DNA of 64,000 bases from Prillingera fragicola (GCA_002335605.1 BEDY01000001.1:3224001-3288000); one strand, 5' to 3'. Positions 1 through 11,500 are shown, counted from the stretch's first letter. The notes: a model not told the origin generated them from the sequence alone. Numbers and translations: made by a program.

Positions 1-2
1 AC

Positions 3-140
3 CTCATGACCGGCAACCCAGCCAACCAGGAGATCATCAAGCAGCTCGACCCTCTCGGTGTCGTGGGCGATGATGGCGAGCTTCTCCCCCTCCCAGAGAA
101 GATGAGGAAGGGTGCCGCCTCCATGGCGGGCCAGCCGTAG
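3..140 (+). CDS. 3' end of an unidentified gene (partial)
   Basis: One frame stays open from the window edge to a TAG stop at 138-140 and gives about 45 residues ending in SMAGQP. The segment is charged (LPEKMRKG) with no recognisable motif, signal or membrane helix. Codon use is GC-rich like the neighbouring genes. The start and most of the gene lie left of the window, so I cannot name it. The reading is supported mainly by the open frame up to the edge and by the gene-sized gap that follows before the next start codon at 358. It could also be a short chance frame. Confidence 0.4.
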   Translation, partial: LMTGNPANQEIIKQLDPLGVVGDDGELLPLPEKMRKGAASMAGQP

Positions 141-357
141 TATGATCGCGCGGCTTTGATGAACTATGCATCATCCTGTGGTCCTTGCAGTGTCTCAGCC
201 CCAGGCCATTGATCAGTCGTAGAAAGTCGGTAACCAGCACCTAATTGCCGCCGGTTATCTCCATTCCCACCCCAGCAACCTCCACCTTCTTCTCCAGGTA
301 CCCCACTCCCATAACAACCGCCCAGCCGCTGGTCCTCGTCTTTCCTCTCTGCATCTC

Positions 358-2163
358 ATGGCCATGCCTCTCCGCCCCGCCTTGTCCCCAGTTACATTCG
401 CCAGAATGCGTCCCAAGCCATCCACGCCTGCCGGTCGCCTCATGGCCGTCCAGCGACACTTGTCCGTCTCCGCCAAAGCCACCAACGGGGGAGGTGCCGC
501 CGCTGCCAAGGCCGGTGGCTCTGCGCAGACGACCGACATTGGAACGGTCAGCTACACCACCTCGGGCACCACGCGTGTGTTCAAACTCGAACGGCCTAAA
601 CAGCTCAATGCGCTTGACGAGCCTATGATGGCGTCCATGACTGAGGCTGCCAAGGTCGGTGCCCACATCTCGGCGATCAAACGGGAGGAACAGATCGGCA
701 CAGAGCGCTGACATGAGCAGAGCTGGCGGAACGACCCAGACGTCCAGCTTATCGTGGGCACGGGCGACGACAGGGCCTTCTGTGCTGGCGGCGACGTCAA
801 GAGTGAGACCTCTTAGGACAGCTCGAGCTAACCTCAGCCCTCGTGTGGAGCCGCAAGTCGCATGGACCATACTATGCCCTCGAATTCTTCCGCAAGGAGT
901 TTGAGACTGACTGGGTCGTTGGAAGGACGGGCAAGACTTTTGTCGCAATGGTGGACGGTGTCTGGAGTATGTCGCCATGAGCATCTTCCACAGGACTGAC
1001 GCAATTAGTGGGTGGAGGCGCGGGCATCTCGATGAGCGCGCAGATCCGCGTAGCAACGCCTCGTACCATCTTTGCCATGCCTGAAGTCAAGATTGGGTAT
1101 GCCGCCGATGTGGCGAGCAGCTACTATCTCTCGCAGCTGGACGGGTACATTGGCGAGTGGCTCGCTGTCACAGGTCAGGAGCTGTGGGGCCGTGCCACAT
1201 AGTGAGTAGCTCCCAATGACATGACTGACAGGAAGCGATCTTGGCGTTGCGACTCATTACATTGACCACAAGTCGATTCCCACTCTCATGGACGAGCTCA
1301 AGGCGCTCAAGAACCCTACCGCCGAGTCGGTTGCTGATCTTGTCTCGTCCTACCAGCTTCCTCCGGGCGACCCCAGCGCTGCCCCTTCGTCCAAGGAGAG
1401 CCGTGACGGCCGCACCCCAATCACTGGTGAGATCCGCACCTTTCTCGACGCAACCTTCTCTCTCCCCTCTATCGGCGAGGTATACGCTGCCCTCCAAGCC
1501 GCAGAGAGCAGCTCCTCCCTGTCCCCAGAAGTCAAGACCTGGGCAGCAACCCAATGCACAATGATGGACGACCGCTCCCCGTCTGGCATGGCAGTAGCCC
1601 TAGAAAAGTACAAGCGTGCCCGCGCCACACGCCGCCTCGACGCGGCCCTCACCGACGACATGCTCGTCGCGACAGGATTTTGCGGGACCAACCGCCCCAC
1701 CGAGGACTTTACCACTGGCGTTACCCACCTGCTGCTCGAGAAGAAAAAGGGCCGCGCACCCTGGTCCCCCAACCTCGTCACGGACGCTGCCCTCTCCCCA
1801 GAGAAGATCACAAAGGCCTTCCTCGACCCCACCTCGGAGCACCTCAAGGAGTCGCCGCCTATGCGCTTCATCCCCAAACCCACCACACCGGCAGGCAGCC
1901 CAGACAGCACGTGGGGCAAGTTCCGCAAATTCGGCCTCCCCTCCGAGGCCGCCGTGCTCGCCGTGCTGAACCGCGGCGACGGCCCGGGGTCGGGTAAGGG
2001 CGAGGTGCGTTTCCGTCTCAGCGAGGGTCTCCTCATCGCTCATGTCGTCGATGCGACTGCTGCGTCCAAGTCGCGCAGGGATCAGGTCGAGGAGGCTGTG
2101 CGTAAGATTATCAAGCAGAGGTGTGAAGTCGATCCCGAGGGCAAGGTTACTTGGAAGAAGTAA
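358..2163 (+). CDS. EHD3: 3-hydroxyisobutyryl-CoA hydrolase, mitochondrial (EHD3/HIBCH type)
   Basis: Predicted 542-residue enoyl-CoA hydratase/isomerase-superfamily hydrolase that releases 3-hydroxyisobutyrate from its CoA ester in mitochondrial valine breakdown. Exons: 358-654, 721-802, 838-966, 1009-1201, 1236-2163; frame and phase agree at every join. The first 40 residues are rich in Arg, Ser and Ala without acids, as in a mitochondrial presequence. The crotonase core shows [13 protein letters not shown], then AFCAGGDVK (oxyanion-hole region), VDGVWMGGGAG and [11 protein letters not shown], followed by the long C-terminal part with GTNRPTEDF typical of HIBCH rather than simple hydratases. 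Intron 1 has an unusual GTCGGT donor and the last intron is only 34 nt. In fungi the same family includes a mitoribosome-associated protein (EHD3/mS47), so a ribosomal role is possible too. Confidence 0.88.
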
Positions 2164-2364
2164 AAAGTTGTAGAAGATCAAGAATGTAATTGATAGAATC
2201 TGCATACGTGCACTTGCGTACAAACCCAATATATCGGCTGGCGGGAAACGTCCATGCGCGCCCTGTACCCAGCGTGATCGCTCGAGCTACCAGGACGCGC
2301 ACACATACTGCACGGGGCTGCACCGCACCACGGAGCCACTACTATACATGCTGACGTGTACACT

Positions 2365-4476
2365 CTAAAGCTGGGCGATGACCGGCGGCGCTGCACCCTC
2401 AGCAGGCGGTGCCGGCGCAGGCGTCTCGGCGGGAGCAAGCTGGACGCTCTCGGCGGTCGTGGGCGCGATAGCGGCGCGGACGGCGGCCACCTCGGTTGGC
2501 TGGACGGCGGCGGGACTCTGCTGCGCGCGCTTGAGCAAGTCCTCGACCTGGGCCAGCTGCTTTTGCACGGCCACGCGGTCGCGGAACATGCGCTGGCGTT
2601 CGAGCTCGAGCTTGCGCTTCTCGTCCTCCAGAACGTCCTCAAGCTTTTCAAAGAGGGACAGCTTGAGCTCCACCTTGCGCGCCTGAGCAGCAACGAGACG
2701 GGAAACGAGTGATGACAAGCGAGACTCCTCGTGACGGGCGAGCGACGACGCCTTGGCGGCGGCGGCACCAATGGCAATGGAAGCCGCGCGTTCCAATGAT
2801 GACTTGGACGGTGCGTCGGGGTTGGCGGGTGAGTCGGTAGCCTCGACGTTGACCTCAATAGCGTCCTCATCGGCAGCCGCAGGCGTTGTAGCCTCGGGCT
2901 TGACGTCCTCGTCCGTCTTTTGCCTCTTCTCTCCGTCCTCGTTGACCTCGTCGCCGTTCTCCTTGTCCTTCTCCCCGTCCGCAACCTTGGTGTCGCGCTT
3001 GCGCTTCAGTCCCTGGGCGAGCTCGCCGAGCGCGCTCTGCGCAGCAGCAGCGGCAACGGCAGGTCCAACCGCATTGGCAAGGAAGGTCACGACACTCATG
3101 ACAGGGTTCTCGGCGCCCTCGAATGGCACGCCGTTGACACCCGCCTGGTACCGCAATGGACCAAGTTCAGCCGCTGGATCGGCAGACAGGTACGAGTCCT
3201 CAATAGGCAGCTGCAGGAACTTGGCGATACACTGCTCCTTGCTTCGTGTCGCAACGTGTTCGGACACGGCCTTCCAGTCGTCGTCGTACATCTCCACACC
3301 CTCAAGCAGCAACAGAGTCTCCTGGTCCGACCACTCGGGGCCAGCACCCTGTGAACCGTGCTTGAAAACGTCGTCGTCGAGACGCACAAAGTCGCCCGAG
3401 AACATGGACGAAGGGAAGCGTCCGCTGACGTAGCACGCAGGGCAGACAGTGTACTCGCCGTCCTTGACAGAGTGATAACGGGTGCGGGTGCAGTCGGTAC
3501 CGCAGGTCTCGCAAGCGTATGACTTGGGGCGAGGAGCAGCAGTGCCGTTGGCAGCAGCCTTGGCAGCATCCGTTTCTGTGCTCTCCGAGGTGCGGCGGGT
3601 CGTCGACTTGTAGATGACCTTGCGGAGGTCGAGGTTGGATGCGTGGGGGGTGACACCCTTCTCGATGCCGTTGGGAGCAGCGAGGGCGCCAGCTCCAGGC
3701 TTGCTTCCGGGGTGCAAGTTGTTGAGGCCCTTGGGGGTGTCGAGAGTGACGCGGAAGTGACCGGTAAAAGGAGGGCCGAGGGGCGCAGGCCTAGTCTCGG
3801 GGTCAACCTGGTAGTTGATAAGACCCCACTGCTCGAGGAATCCGTGGACACGCATGATGGCGCCGACATCACCTGCGAGGTTGCGACGGCAAGCAGTGAC
3901 GGTGAGATACTCGCTCGGGTTCAGGCGGTAGGTGTTGACCATAAAGTCGCGGTAGTCCTTGTAAATGGCAGGAGTTTTGGAACGGTTGCGTTTTGAGAAG
4001 AACTCGGGGAGCGACTTGCGCTCGATCGGGTGCATGGTTGAGAGCGAGAACCACGACGAGTAGGAGGGAATCACGAGTGGCTGAGTCTGGCTTGCGAGGT
4101 AAGTCGTAGCGAGCTGGTGGAGGTCGTTGGGCGAAAGACGCGCCGCCTCGGCGGCAGCGGGGGTCGCGCCATCAGCGGGGGGGTCGACGCTTGGCGACGA
4201 GGCAGGGAGCACGGCAGCGGCAGGGGCGGTTGACGATTCTGCATCCATTAGCACGGAGAGTTTTAAACTGAAGAATGACTCACCACCGTTGGTCTCGTCC
4301 ACATCCATCGACTGTCCCTCGTGGCTAATGTTTGCAATGTCTCCACCAAACACGGGTTCGCGCTCGCGTTCCTTTCCGGGGGCAGAGCCGAGTTCGTGGG
4401 CGGTAACGTCTCCCTGAGGCTGGTCTTTGTTCTGGGTGTCCTGGGGGACCTTGAAAGAGATTTTTGGTGTCGACAT
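2365..4476 (-). CDS. RSC8: SWI3/RSC8-type SWIRM-SANT subunit of a SWI/SNF-family remodeler
   Basis: Scaffold subunit of SWI/SNF or RSC chromatin-remodelling complexes, nuclear. Domain order is diagnostic: SWIRM at about residues 117-205 (starts LVIPSYSSWF), a ZZ-type zinc finger at about 300-350 (YACETCGTDC ... CPACY), SANT at about 365-415 (EWSDQETLLLLEG) and a charged coiled coil around 560-630 (KLELERQRMFRDR). The start at 4474-4476 gives MSTPKISFKV; the frame is open further upstream but the sequence there looks like a leader. One 45-nt intron at 4239-4283 (GTGAGT donor, CTAAT branch, GCAG acceptor) has no stop and is a multiple of three, so the frame runs through it; spliced length is 688 residues. 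I cannot decide between the Rsc8 and Swi3 ortholog from sequence alone. Confidence 0.9.
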   Translation of the reverse strand: MSTPKISFKVPQDTQNKDQPQGDVTAHELGSAPGKEREREPVFGGDIANISHEGQSMDVDETNGGESFFSLKLSVLMDAESSTAPAAAVLPASSPSVDPPADGATPAAAEAARLSPNDLHQLATTYLASQTQPLVIPSYSSWFSLSTMHPIERKSLPEFFSKRNRSKTPAIYKDYRDFMVNTYRLNPSEYLTVTACRRNLAGDVGAIMRVHGFLEQWGLINYQVDPETRPAPLGPPFTGHFRVTLDTPKGLNNLHPGSKPGAGALAAPNGIEKGVTPHASNLDLRKVIYKSTTRRTSESTETDAAKAAANGTAAPRPKSYACETCGTDCTRTRYHSVKDGEYTVCPACYVSGRFPSSMFSGDFVRLDDDVFKHGSQGAGPEWSDQETLLLLEGVEMYDDDWKAVSEHVATRSKEQCIAKFLQLPIEDSYLSADPAAELGPLRYQAGVNGVPFEGAENPVMSVVTFLANAVGPAVAAAAAQSALGELAQGLKRKRDTKVADGEKDKENGDEVNEDGEKRQKTDEDVKPEATTPAAADEDAIEVNVEATDSPANPDAPSKSSLERAASIAIGAAAAKASSLARHEESRLSSLVSRLVAAQARKVELKLSLFEKLEDVLEDEKRKLELERQRMFRDRVAVQKQLAQVEDLLKRAQQSPAAVQPTEVAAVRAAIAPTTAESVQLAPAETPAPAPPAEGAAPPVIAQL

Positions 4477-4982
4477 GGCGAGACCTGGTAGTGGATGCGT
4501 GGACGCGACGAGGACGAAGAGCAACAATGAAGGGGAACAGCGAGCGACACTTCGAGGCGCGCACGCTGGGCCGGAGAGTGCAAAGTGGGGGGACGAGATA
4601 GTAGGGGAGCGGAAGCAATTTGCCCAACGACACAACGGCAGGCCTGCTGTCGCAGGCCTAAAGTGCAAATGGTGTTGATCGGCGAGATTGACATCAAGGG
4701 AGTGGGCATCTGGTCCATAGCGAGGAACGTCGACCACAGGCTTCTGGTAACTGTGACGGCCTGCTTGGAGACAACGGTCATATTGCAAAATACTAATGTG
4801 ACTACTTTCCCCCTCAGATCCTCAACATTCAGCTCAGCGCAGTATGACGAACGAATCACATCTTATGTGGTTTGCGCCGATTGCGACGAGATATGTATAT
4901 AGGCACAACTGCACATGGCAAGGCAACTGCACATTGATAAGAAGAGCAAAACGAAAAATGGTCGCTGCACCGCTCCTCATGC

Positions 4983-6053
4983 CTATGAGAATGGCGCGGG
5001 CACGGGGTTGTACACCCGCAGAAGCCGGCCTGGTTGTCAGTGTCGCCACAACTGTCGACGCTGAGAGGCACTCACCATGTCCGACCTTGTTCTTGTACAA
5101 AAAGTTGACGATAGTCTCTCCCTCCCGATTCTGTCCGCCTCCGAGTCCCTTCATCCAGTGCTGGTTGGCCTTCTCTGCCAGCACAGCGCGGGCGGCATGA
5201 ACGTCACTGAGCGTCATGACGCCGCGCTTAATGTGGACCGCAGGAGGGGTATCCTCAGGCGTTGATGGCCGCCTCTGCGGTGCTGTCTTGCTCCGGGTTG
5301 TGGGAGGAGCATTGTTCTCCTCATCTGCTGCTGCCTCTGCGGCCGCCTCGTCGTCCAGCGGCTGGCCGTCCTCGCCCAGGACAGGCTTGGGTGGTTCTGC
5401 ATCCCCCGGTGCGGGAGCTGCAGCGTCACCAGAAGGTCCTTCCGTGGCTGCAGGAGCACCCATCGGCCCACCGGTGGCAAGAGGGTCAACATCCATCGTG
5501 GATTCATCCCTCTTGGGCGAAGAAGGGTGGATGGGTACGACGGGTGGTGGAGGAGGAATCGTGTACAAGGCGTTTGCTAATCTCATGAGCATTGATCAAA
5601 GCCACGTTAGAATACCTACGCGGAGTACAGGGCAGCTCCGACCAGGGAGACACATCCCAACGAGGCAGAAGGTCATGCAACTCGAGATAACGGTACAGCG
5701 AGTCGACCGGGAGATCCAGGAAATTAATCTAGTGACATTTAGTGCCACGAACATCATCGTGAGCAGCGCGCATGACAACCCACCTTGGTTTTGATATCTG
5801 CCGGCTCACTCCACTCATCCTCCCGCCCCTTGACCATACCCAGTCCAAAGCTCATAGGCCGACGCTGGCCCCGCTCGGCCTCAGAGTCGGGACCAACAGA
5901 GTCCTCCGGCTTGCGCCTCTTGGCGCGCGACGGCGCAGATCCTCCTCCTGGGCCGCTTCCAGCGCCGCTGGCGGCTGTTCCAGTCGCCCTCGCACGCTTG
6001 TTACCGCCAGCCCCGCTCGGCGTAGGGGATGGGGCGTCTACTGGTGGTGCCAT
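4983..6053 (-). CDS. SAP30-like Sin3-binding subunit of a histone deacetylase complex
   Basis: Predicted 308-residue nuclear protein with exons 6053-5784, 5728-5620, 5576-5076 and 5029-4983. The N-terminal 65 residues are Pro/Gly/Ala-rich with a basic patch (SRAKRRK). Residues around 88-125 (FLDLPVDSLYRYLEL ... PRWDVSPW) match the first half of the SAP30 Sin3-binding fold (hydrophobic-x-L-x-RY pattern). The second half (DVHAARAVLAEKANQHW ... ETIVNFLYKNKV) matches the family's E-x-E-T-h-x-x-F-h-Y end, and it comes only after a Pro/Ala/Glu-rich insert of about 120 residues. Known SAP30 proteins tether Sin3 to Rpd3/HDAC. An upstream in-frame ATG at 6131 is possible; I chose 6053 because the acceptable protein begins there. 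The call rests on pattern matching, not on a search. Confidence 0.6.
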
Positions 6054-6285
6054 GGTGTTGTTGTCGAGATTGAACGGTGGGGTGTGCCGGTTTGGGAGTT
6101 GTTCAGGTGGAGGCAAGATGAGCGGAATCATATAATTGATTCCGTCAAGACGAGCGGAGGCAAACCCACGTGTGGCTGCCTCGGTTTTGCCACTGAAATG
6201 TTGAAATCTTGCCGCCAGGCGTCGCGAGACGGACAGCAGACTTGGACGTTTGCCAGCTCGTCGTCGCTATCGTCACACATACATA

Positions 6286-7210
6286 ATGGTGGGTAGGGAA
6301 TCGGGTGAGCTATAGCTGACACGTGTAGGGAAAAGCCTCAAAGACTCGCAAGTTCGCCGCCGTCAAGCGCATGCTCAAGCCGAGCGACCCTCGCTTGTGA
6401 GTCGCCATGACCTCACCTATGCAGTCGCTGACATCGACAGGAAGGAGAACATTGAGAAGGCTGCCAAGAAGGCTGCCAAGGAGAAGGCGATTGAGGAGAA
6501 GAAGCAGGTGTACGTGCTTTGTGATGCTGCATGATCCAATGCTGACCCCCGCTAGTGCCCAGGTGTCTTCATCGTGAGTTAACTGGACAACAATATGAGA
6601 CCGGCATGCTCACTCTACAGCCTCTTCTTGTCGCACAACACCGACCTCGGACCTCCTTACCGTGTACTTGTGGACACCAACTTTATCAACTTTAGTATTC
6701 AGAACAAGATTGAGCTCGTGCAGGGCATGATGGACTGCCTGATGGCCAAATGTGAGTCTCGGGATGGCATGCGGTTGTGTCCCAAGCAGCTCGACTTGTC
6801 TTGATGCTGATTCTCCAGGTATTCCTACCATCACCGACTGTGTTCTTGCCGAGTTGGAGAAGCTTGGGCCCAAGTACCGTCTTGCCTTGAGGATTGCAAA
6901 GGATCCTCGCTTCGACCGCTTGCATTGTGACCGTAAGTCCTACCAATGAACGGTTAGCCCATCGACTAACATTGCAGACTCTGGCACGTACGCAGACGAC
7001 TGCCTGGTGCAGCGTGTTTCGGCGCACAAGTGCTACATTGTTGCCACCGTGAGTGCCAACGCCGCTCGCAGTACTGTGAACTGACAACCCCAGTGTGACC
7101 GCGACCTTCGCAGGAGGATACGCAAGGTTCCCGGTGTGCCGCTCATGTACGTCGTCAAGCATAAGTACCAGATTGAGCGTCTTCCGGACGGTGGTGCTGC
7201 GTTCATCTAG
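6286..7210 (+). CDS. FCF1: rRNA-processing PIN-domain endonuclease FCF1/UTP24
   Basis: Nucleolar small-subunit processome nuclease that cuts pre-rRNA at the early 18S-side sites. Eight exons: 6286-6288 (start codon only), 6329-6396, 6441-6509, 6556-6573 (18 nt), 6621-6751, 6819-6932, 6978-7048, 7094-7210. They sum to 196 residues, close to the yeast protein's length. Family landmarks: [17 protein letters not shown], the PIN core VDTNFINFS (catalytic Asp), [21 protein letters not shown] and [22 protein letters not shown] near the C-terminus. All joins keep the frame and restore conserved residues. The 3' end converges on DNA2 with about 200 bp between the stops. Confidence 0.95.
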
Positions 7211-7411
7211 GCCTCGGGCTGGGCGGAGGTCTTTTGCTGGGTCACAGCACATCGTCTCACGCAGAATGGTAACGGGGCTCGGGATGGCTCAGGGGAGTAT
7301 AGAGTACACATGTACGACATGCATTGTATTGCTACAAGAAACAGTGAGCAAGCACTTTGGCAACTGTTCCAGGCCAACGGTGGCTATGATTGTGGCGTCT
7401 TACGCGCCACT

Positions 7412-10400
7412 CTATTCGTCTCCCTCAAGAATCTCCTTGACAAACGGCCGCGAGCTCAGCATACGCTCGCCCAGCACGCCCTTTCTCTCCTTTGCGTCTT
7501 TCTTGTTCTCCTCACCCCCAGCCGCAGTCTCGGGCATGACCACGGTGCCATGCATCGCGTCGCCGCCAACAGGCAAGCGGCGCGACCAACCTTTCTCGTC
7601 AACGAGCGCGAAAAAGTCGGCAAGCAGCTTGTCGGTGGCCAGTGTGCTGCGCGAGCCGAAGATGACGAGCTTCCGCTTGGCACGCGTGAACGAGACGTTG
7701 ATGCGGCGCCAGTCACGAAGCAGCTCGCCAATCTTACAGTCAGCTCAACCCGACCACAGCCATACTCACATTCCCGTCCTCATTGCTCCTCACGAGCGAC
7801 ACCAGCACACACTCCTTATCGCGTCCCTGCGCCTTATCCGCTGTGAGAATCTCGACCTTGCCCAGCTCTGACGCAAACAAGCCTGTGAGAAGCTTGATCT
7901 GCTGGCGGTATGGTGTGATGACACAGATATCGTGCTGCCTCACCCCAGACGCCACAAGCGCGCGCGCGAGCTGGAAGACGAGCGAGGCTTCGGTCGGGTT
8001 CTGCACCAGCGAGCCCACGCGCGTGTGGCGGGCTGGCACGAGGTCAGTGTCCATGAAGACTGCTTTGGTGCTGTCATGTCAGTTTAAAGCGGGGTGTGCT
8101 ACTTACTCTTCCTCCAAGAGCCCCTGAATCCAGCAGTCGTCCTTACAGCTCGCCTCAGAGACGTCGCGACACGCCATCCTCCCAGGCAACTTGAGCACCT
8201 GCCGCGCGACCTCGTCGGAACCACACCGCAGACGGCCACCGTAGATGAGCCGGTTGGACAGCTCCATAATGTCCTCGTTCATGCGGTACTGCGCCGCAAG
8301 CGGCGCTACCGCAGCGGGATGAGCGTCGGACAGGCGACGGAAGAGTGACACGTCGAGTCCACCCTCGCGCGCTGCGGCTTTACGCACGATTGGCGGCAGC
8401 TGGAAATGATCACCGACGAGCACAAACTTGTCGGCACACCTCAGCGGTCCCAGGCATGTCGGGAGGGTGATCTGGGACGCCTCGTCGACGATGCAGTAGT
8501 CAAAGTGGCGGCGGAAGAAGAGCGGGTGGTCCACTGACAAGCACGTCGTGGCGACGACGGGGGGGCTCATCATGCGCGCCTCGAGCTGCTCGGCACTCGC
8601 TGCGGGACCCATGGCGTCAAGCGTCAGATGCTTGATGTCCGGGTGGACCTTGTCGGGGTTACCGACTCGAAGCACCTGGAAATCGGCGCCGAGGAGCTTG
8701 GTCACAATCGTGTCCACGGCAGAGTGCGTGTAGCTGGTGAGCAGCACAGAGTTGCCACGCTCGACCAAAGCCTTGATGATCTCGGCAACAGTCGTCGTCT
8801 TGCCCGTACCAGGCATGCCGAGCACGAGCGCATAGTCGTTGGCCGTAATGACCTTGGTCATGGCAGCTGCCTGGTCGGCGTTCAGCGAGCGTGGAATCTC
8901 GTCGGCTGTCGGCGCCTTGTCCTCGTCAAACGTCGGTGCGGCGAGATCGACCACCAGCCGACGGCGCGTAGCGTCGCCCTCGGGAACGAACAGTTGCGCC
9001 AACGAGCCGCGCATGCGCGCCATTCCGGCACTCAGCTCGTCCTTGTCGATACGAAAGGCGGCAGTGGTGTGATCCCCCGAGCGTTGGGTGCGGGCCAGCA
9101 GCTCACCAAGGTCGAGCTTGGTGCGAATGGTAACCGAGAGGCTCTCAGGGGTGAGGGCTGTGACAAACCCGCGCGCAAGACACAGCAGATCAGGCTCAAT
9201 GGACAGAGCCACTGGGTCGCCGCGCGAGATGTGTCCGGACAGCAACGAGCCGCGCGTACCGTCTGCCCCTGTAGCGCGGGTAAAAGTGTACACCCAGCTG
9301 TTGTTCTTGTTGAGCGTCTTGACATTCTCCTCTTTCGTGACAACCATGTTGGCAAAGCACCGCCCAGCCTTTTCGCGTGCCTTTGCAGTCATGGTCCACA
9401 GCTGCGCGCGGAGGCGGACGGTATCCTGCTCCTCGAGGGTAAGGAGGCGTTCCCAGTGCGCAAAGAAGGCAGCGTGGGCGGGGGTGAGGTGTCCAGTCTT
9501 GGCTTCAAACAACTCGGCAATGGGGTCTTCCTCTGGGGCAGGCGGCGTGTCCACTGCCTTGCGATACAGCATGCACACGGAGGCAGCGTAGCAGCGCGTG
9601 CACTCGTTGGTGTTGTCGAGGGTTTCTGGGAGGAACGGCACGCCGCCAGTGCGAGAACCCTTGCCAGAGGGGGGTGCCACACTCGCCTCGCGCTCGCGCA
9701 CCATCCACTCGGCCAGCTCGTTGCGCGCCATGACGAGCGCGCGCACCTCGTTTGCCCGCGCGTCGACGAGTACGATCGCGTCTCTCTGCGAGTAGTACAG
9801 TAGACCAGCGGGGACGGGCAGGCCATACCGATCCTCCATGAGGAGGGTGTACAGCATGGTCTGGGCGCGATGTGACACGCCGCCGATAGACCTGCCAGTC
9901 TTGATTTCCAGCGGGGCGACAAACGCTTCTTCCTCGTTGGCGTCGCGCTTGAGGCGCACCTGCACGCTCGCGTCGACCTTGCCCTTGAGCCCCCACTTGG
10001 GTGACCAGATGTCCTCTTCGATGTCATGCAAGCCCGTGATCGCGAGTGTCCCCGCTGGCTCGTCACGCGCGGTGATCACCTCGCCCGTAGCCTGTCGTCA
10101 GCCCCTTCCTGCTATGTAGACACACATTTGGCTCTGGCCCAATCCATTTCCGTCCAAACGCCTCAAAGGCATCTGCGGCCTTTGGACCAATATCCTCGGC
10201 CACACCCTCGACTTCGAGGTTGGCGCCCCAAATCTCGAGCCTGCGTTCGTCCAACGCAAGGTCAGCCGCCACACGCCGTGCCGTTGCTGCTGGCGTAAAC
10301 GTCTGTTCTGTCAAGGATCCCTGTAGCAGTCCATGCAAGACGTTTCCGTAGAGCATGGCCTTTGACGGCGGCTCGGGCAGCTTGACGAGGGCCTGAACGA

Positions 10401-11500
10401 GCGGGCGGCGCGCGCATGGCATGGCGTTTGCGATCGCCGTCATGGTGATGAGAACGTCGGGGTGGTGCACGATATAGCTCGCAGCATCGCGAAAGGTAAT
10501 CACAATAGGAATGTCGGGCACGTCGAGACTAGGGGAGATGATGTTGACAATGTCGCCTGGACGGATCTTGAGGTCCACCCAGCGTTCTTTGAGATGCACG
10601 AGCCTGCGTCCTTCATCTGCGACCGCAACGACGAGAGTCTGCTGTTAGTTGCGTCTATACAGGATCCCATACCTTTGACCACTGCGACGCCGTGTTGACC
10701 TCAACCTCTACACCATTCTCAGGTATCCTCTCCAACAACCCATCATGCACCGACTCGACGACGCACCGCGCCCACGGCGTCGGCGCATACCCCACAGGTG
10801 GCGGCGGCACCGCGGGATGCGCAATCGGATACTTGGCCTAGCCCATCAGCCCCACCCAGACCCGACCAATACTCACAGGCGCCTGAAGCAACCCCTCATC
10901 CATCCCGGCCAGCGCAGCCATGTCCCAGTCGCCATCGTAATCGTCCTCCTGCGTCCCCGGTAAAGGCAGCGCGGCGAGGTACACGTCCTCGAGATCCCCG
11001 AGATCAGGCGTCGGCGGCAAGACCGCAGGCTTCTCCTCATCCAACGGCTCCACCCTGGGGCGGCTCTGGACCGTGGACACGGACACAGCCGGAGCCCGGA
11101 GTTGAGCAGTTTGGACAGGCTTGAGCGGCTCGCGCTCCGTCGCTGCAGCACCCATGCCATCAAGCTGGTCCACCCGCGCCGCCCCCTTGGCCGGCGCCGG
11201 CTCCATGCGCCGACTCCTCGGCGGGCTCACGCCCCCCGGATGCCGCTGCCCAGCTGCGCTCCGCTGCACCTGCAACCCCGCAGAACGCGACGTAGGAGTC
11301 AAAGCAGCGTGACTCTTGACGGGGCTCTGACTCGGCGGCAGATCGAACACGCTCGCGTCAATCCCCGCCAGGAGCTCGGCCATGAGCGCGTCCTCATCCT
11401 TTGTTGTTGGGGCAGACTTTGTGTTCTCCTTGTTGACCTCGGACGAGAGACGGGGGCGTTTCGGTGCGCGGTCCGCTTGGCTTGGTGGTCGATGGCGCAT
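7412..11500 (-). CDS. DNA2: DNA replication ATP-dependent helicase/nuclease DNA2
   Basis: Predicted 1302-residue nuclease-helicase for Okazaki flap removal and DNA end resection. Exons: 11500-10877, 10837-10673, 10638-10126, 10091-8107, 8070-7770, 7732-7412. The N-terminal 200 residues are disordered. The nuclease domain has LEIKTGR at about 495 and an iron-sulfur cluster pattern: one Cys near 336 (AMPCARR) and three in [11 protein letters not shown] near 597-605, with the spacing known for the family. Helicase superfamily 1 motifs follow: Walker [11 protein letters not shown] at about 858, Walker B DEASQ at about 969, [19 protein letters not shown] (motif V) and [11 protein letters not shown] (motif VI). 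The active-site residues I can see are intact. The second intron is just 34 nt. Confidence 0.95.

Noticed and set aside
2178..2984. 268-codon Arg/Ser-rich frame on the minus strand
   Set aside because: Shadow frame of the SWI3/RSC8 3' end and its 3' UTR; composition is that of an out-of-frame translation.
8628..9803. 391-codon open frame on the plus strand
   Set aside because: It lies wholly antisense to DNA2 exon 4, whose motifs are intact; the open antisense frame follows from GC-rich codon bias.
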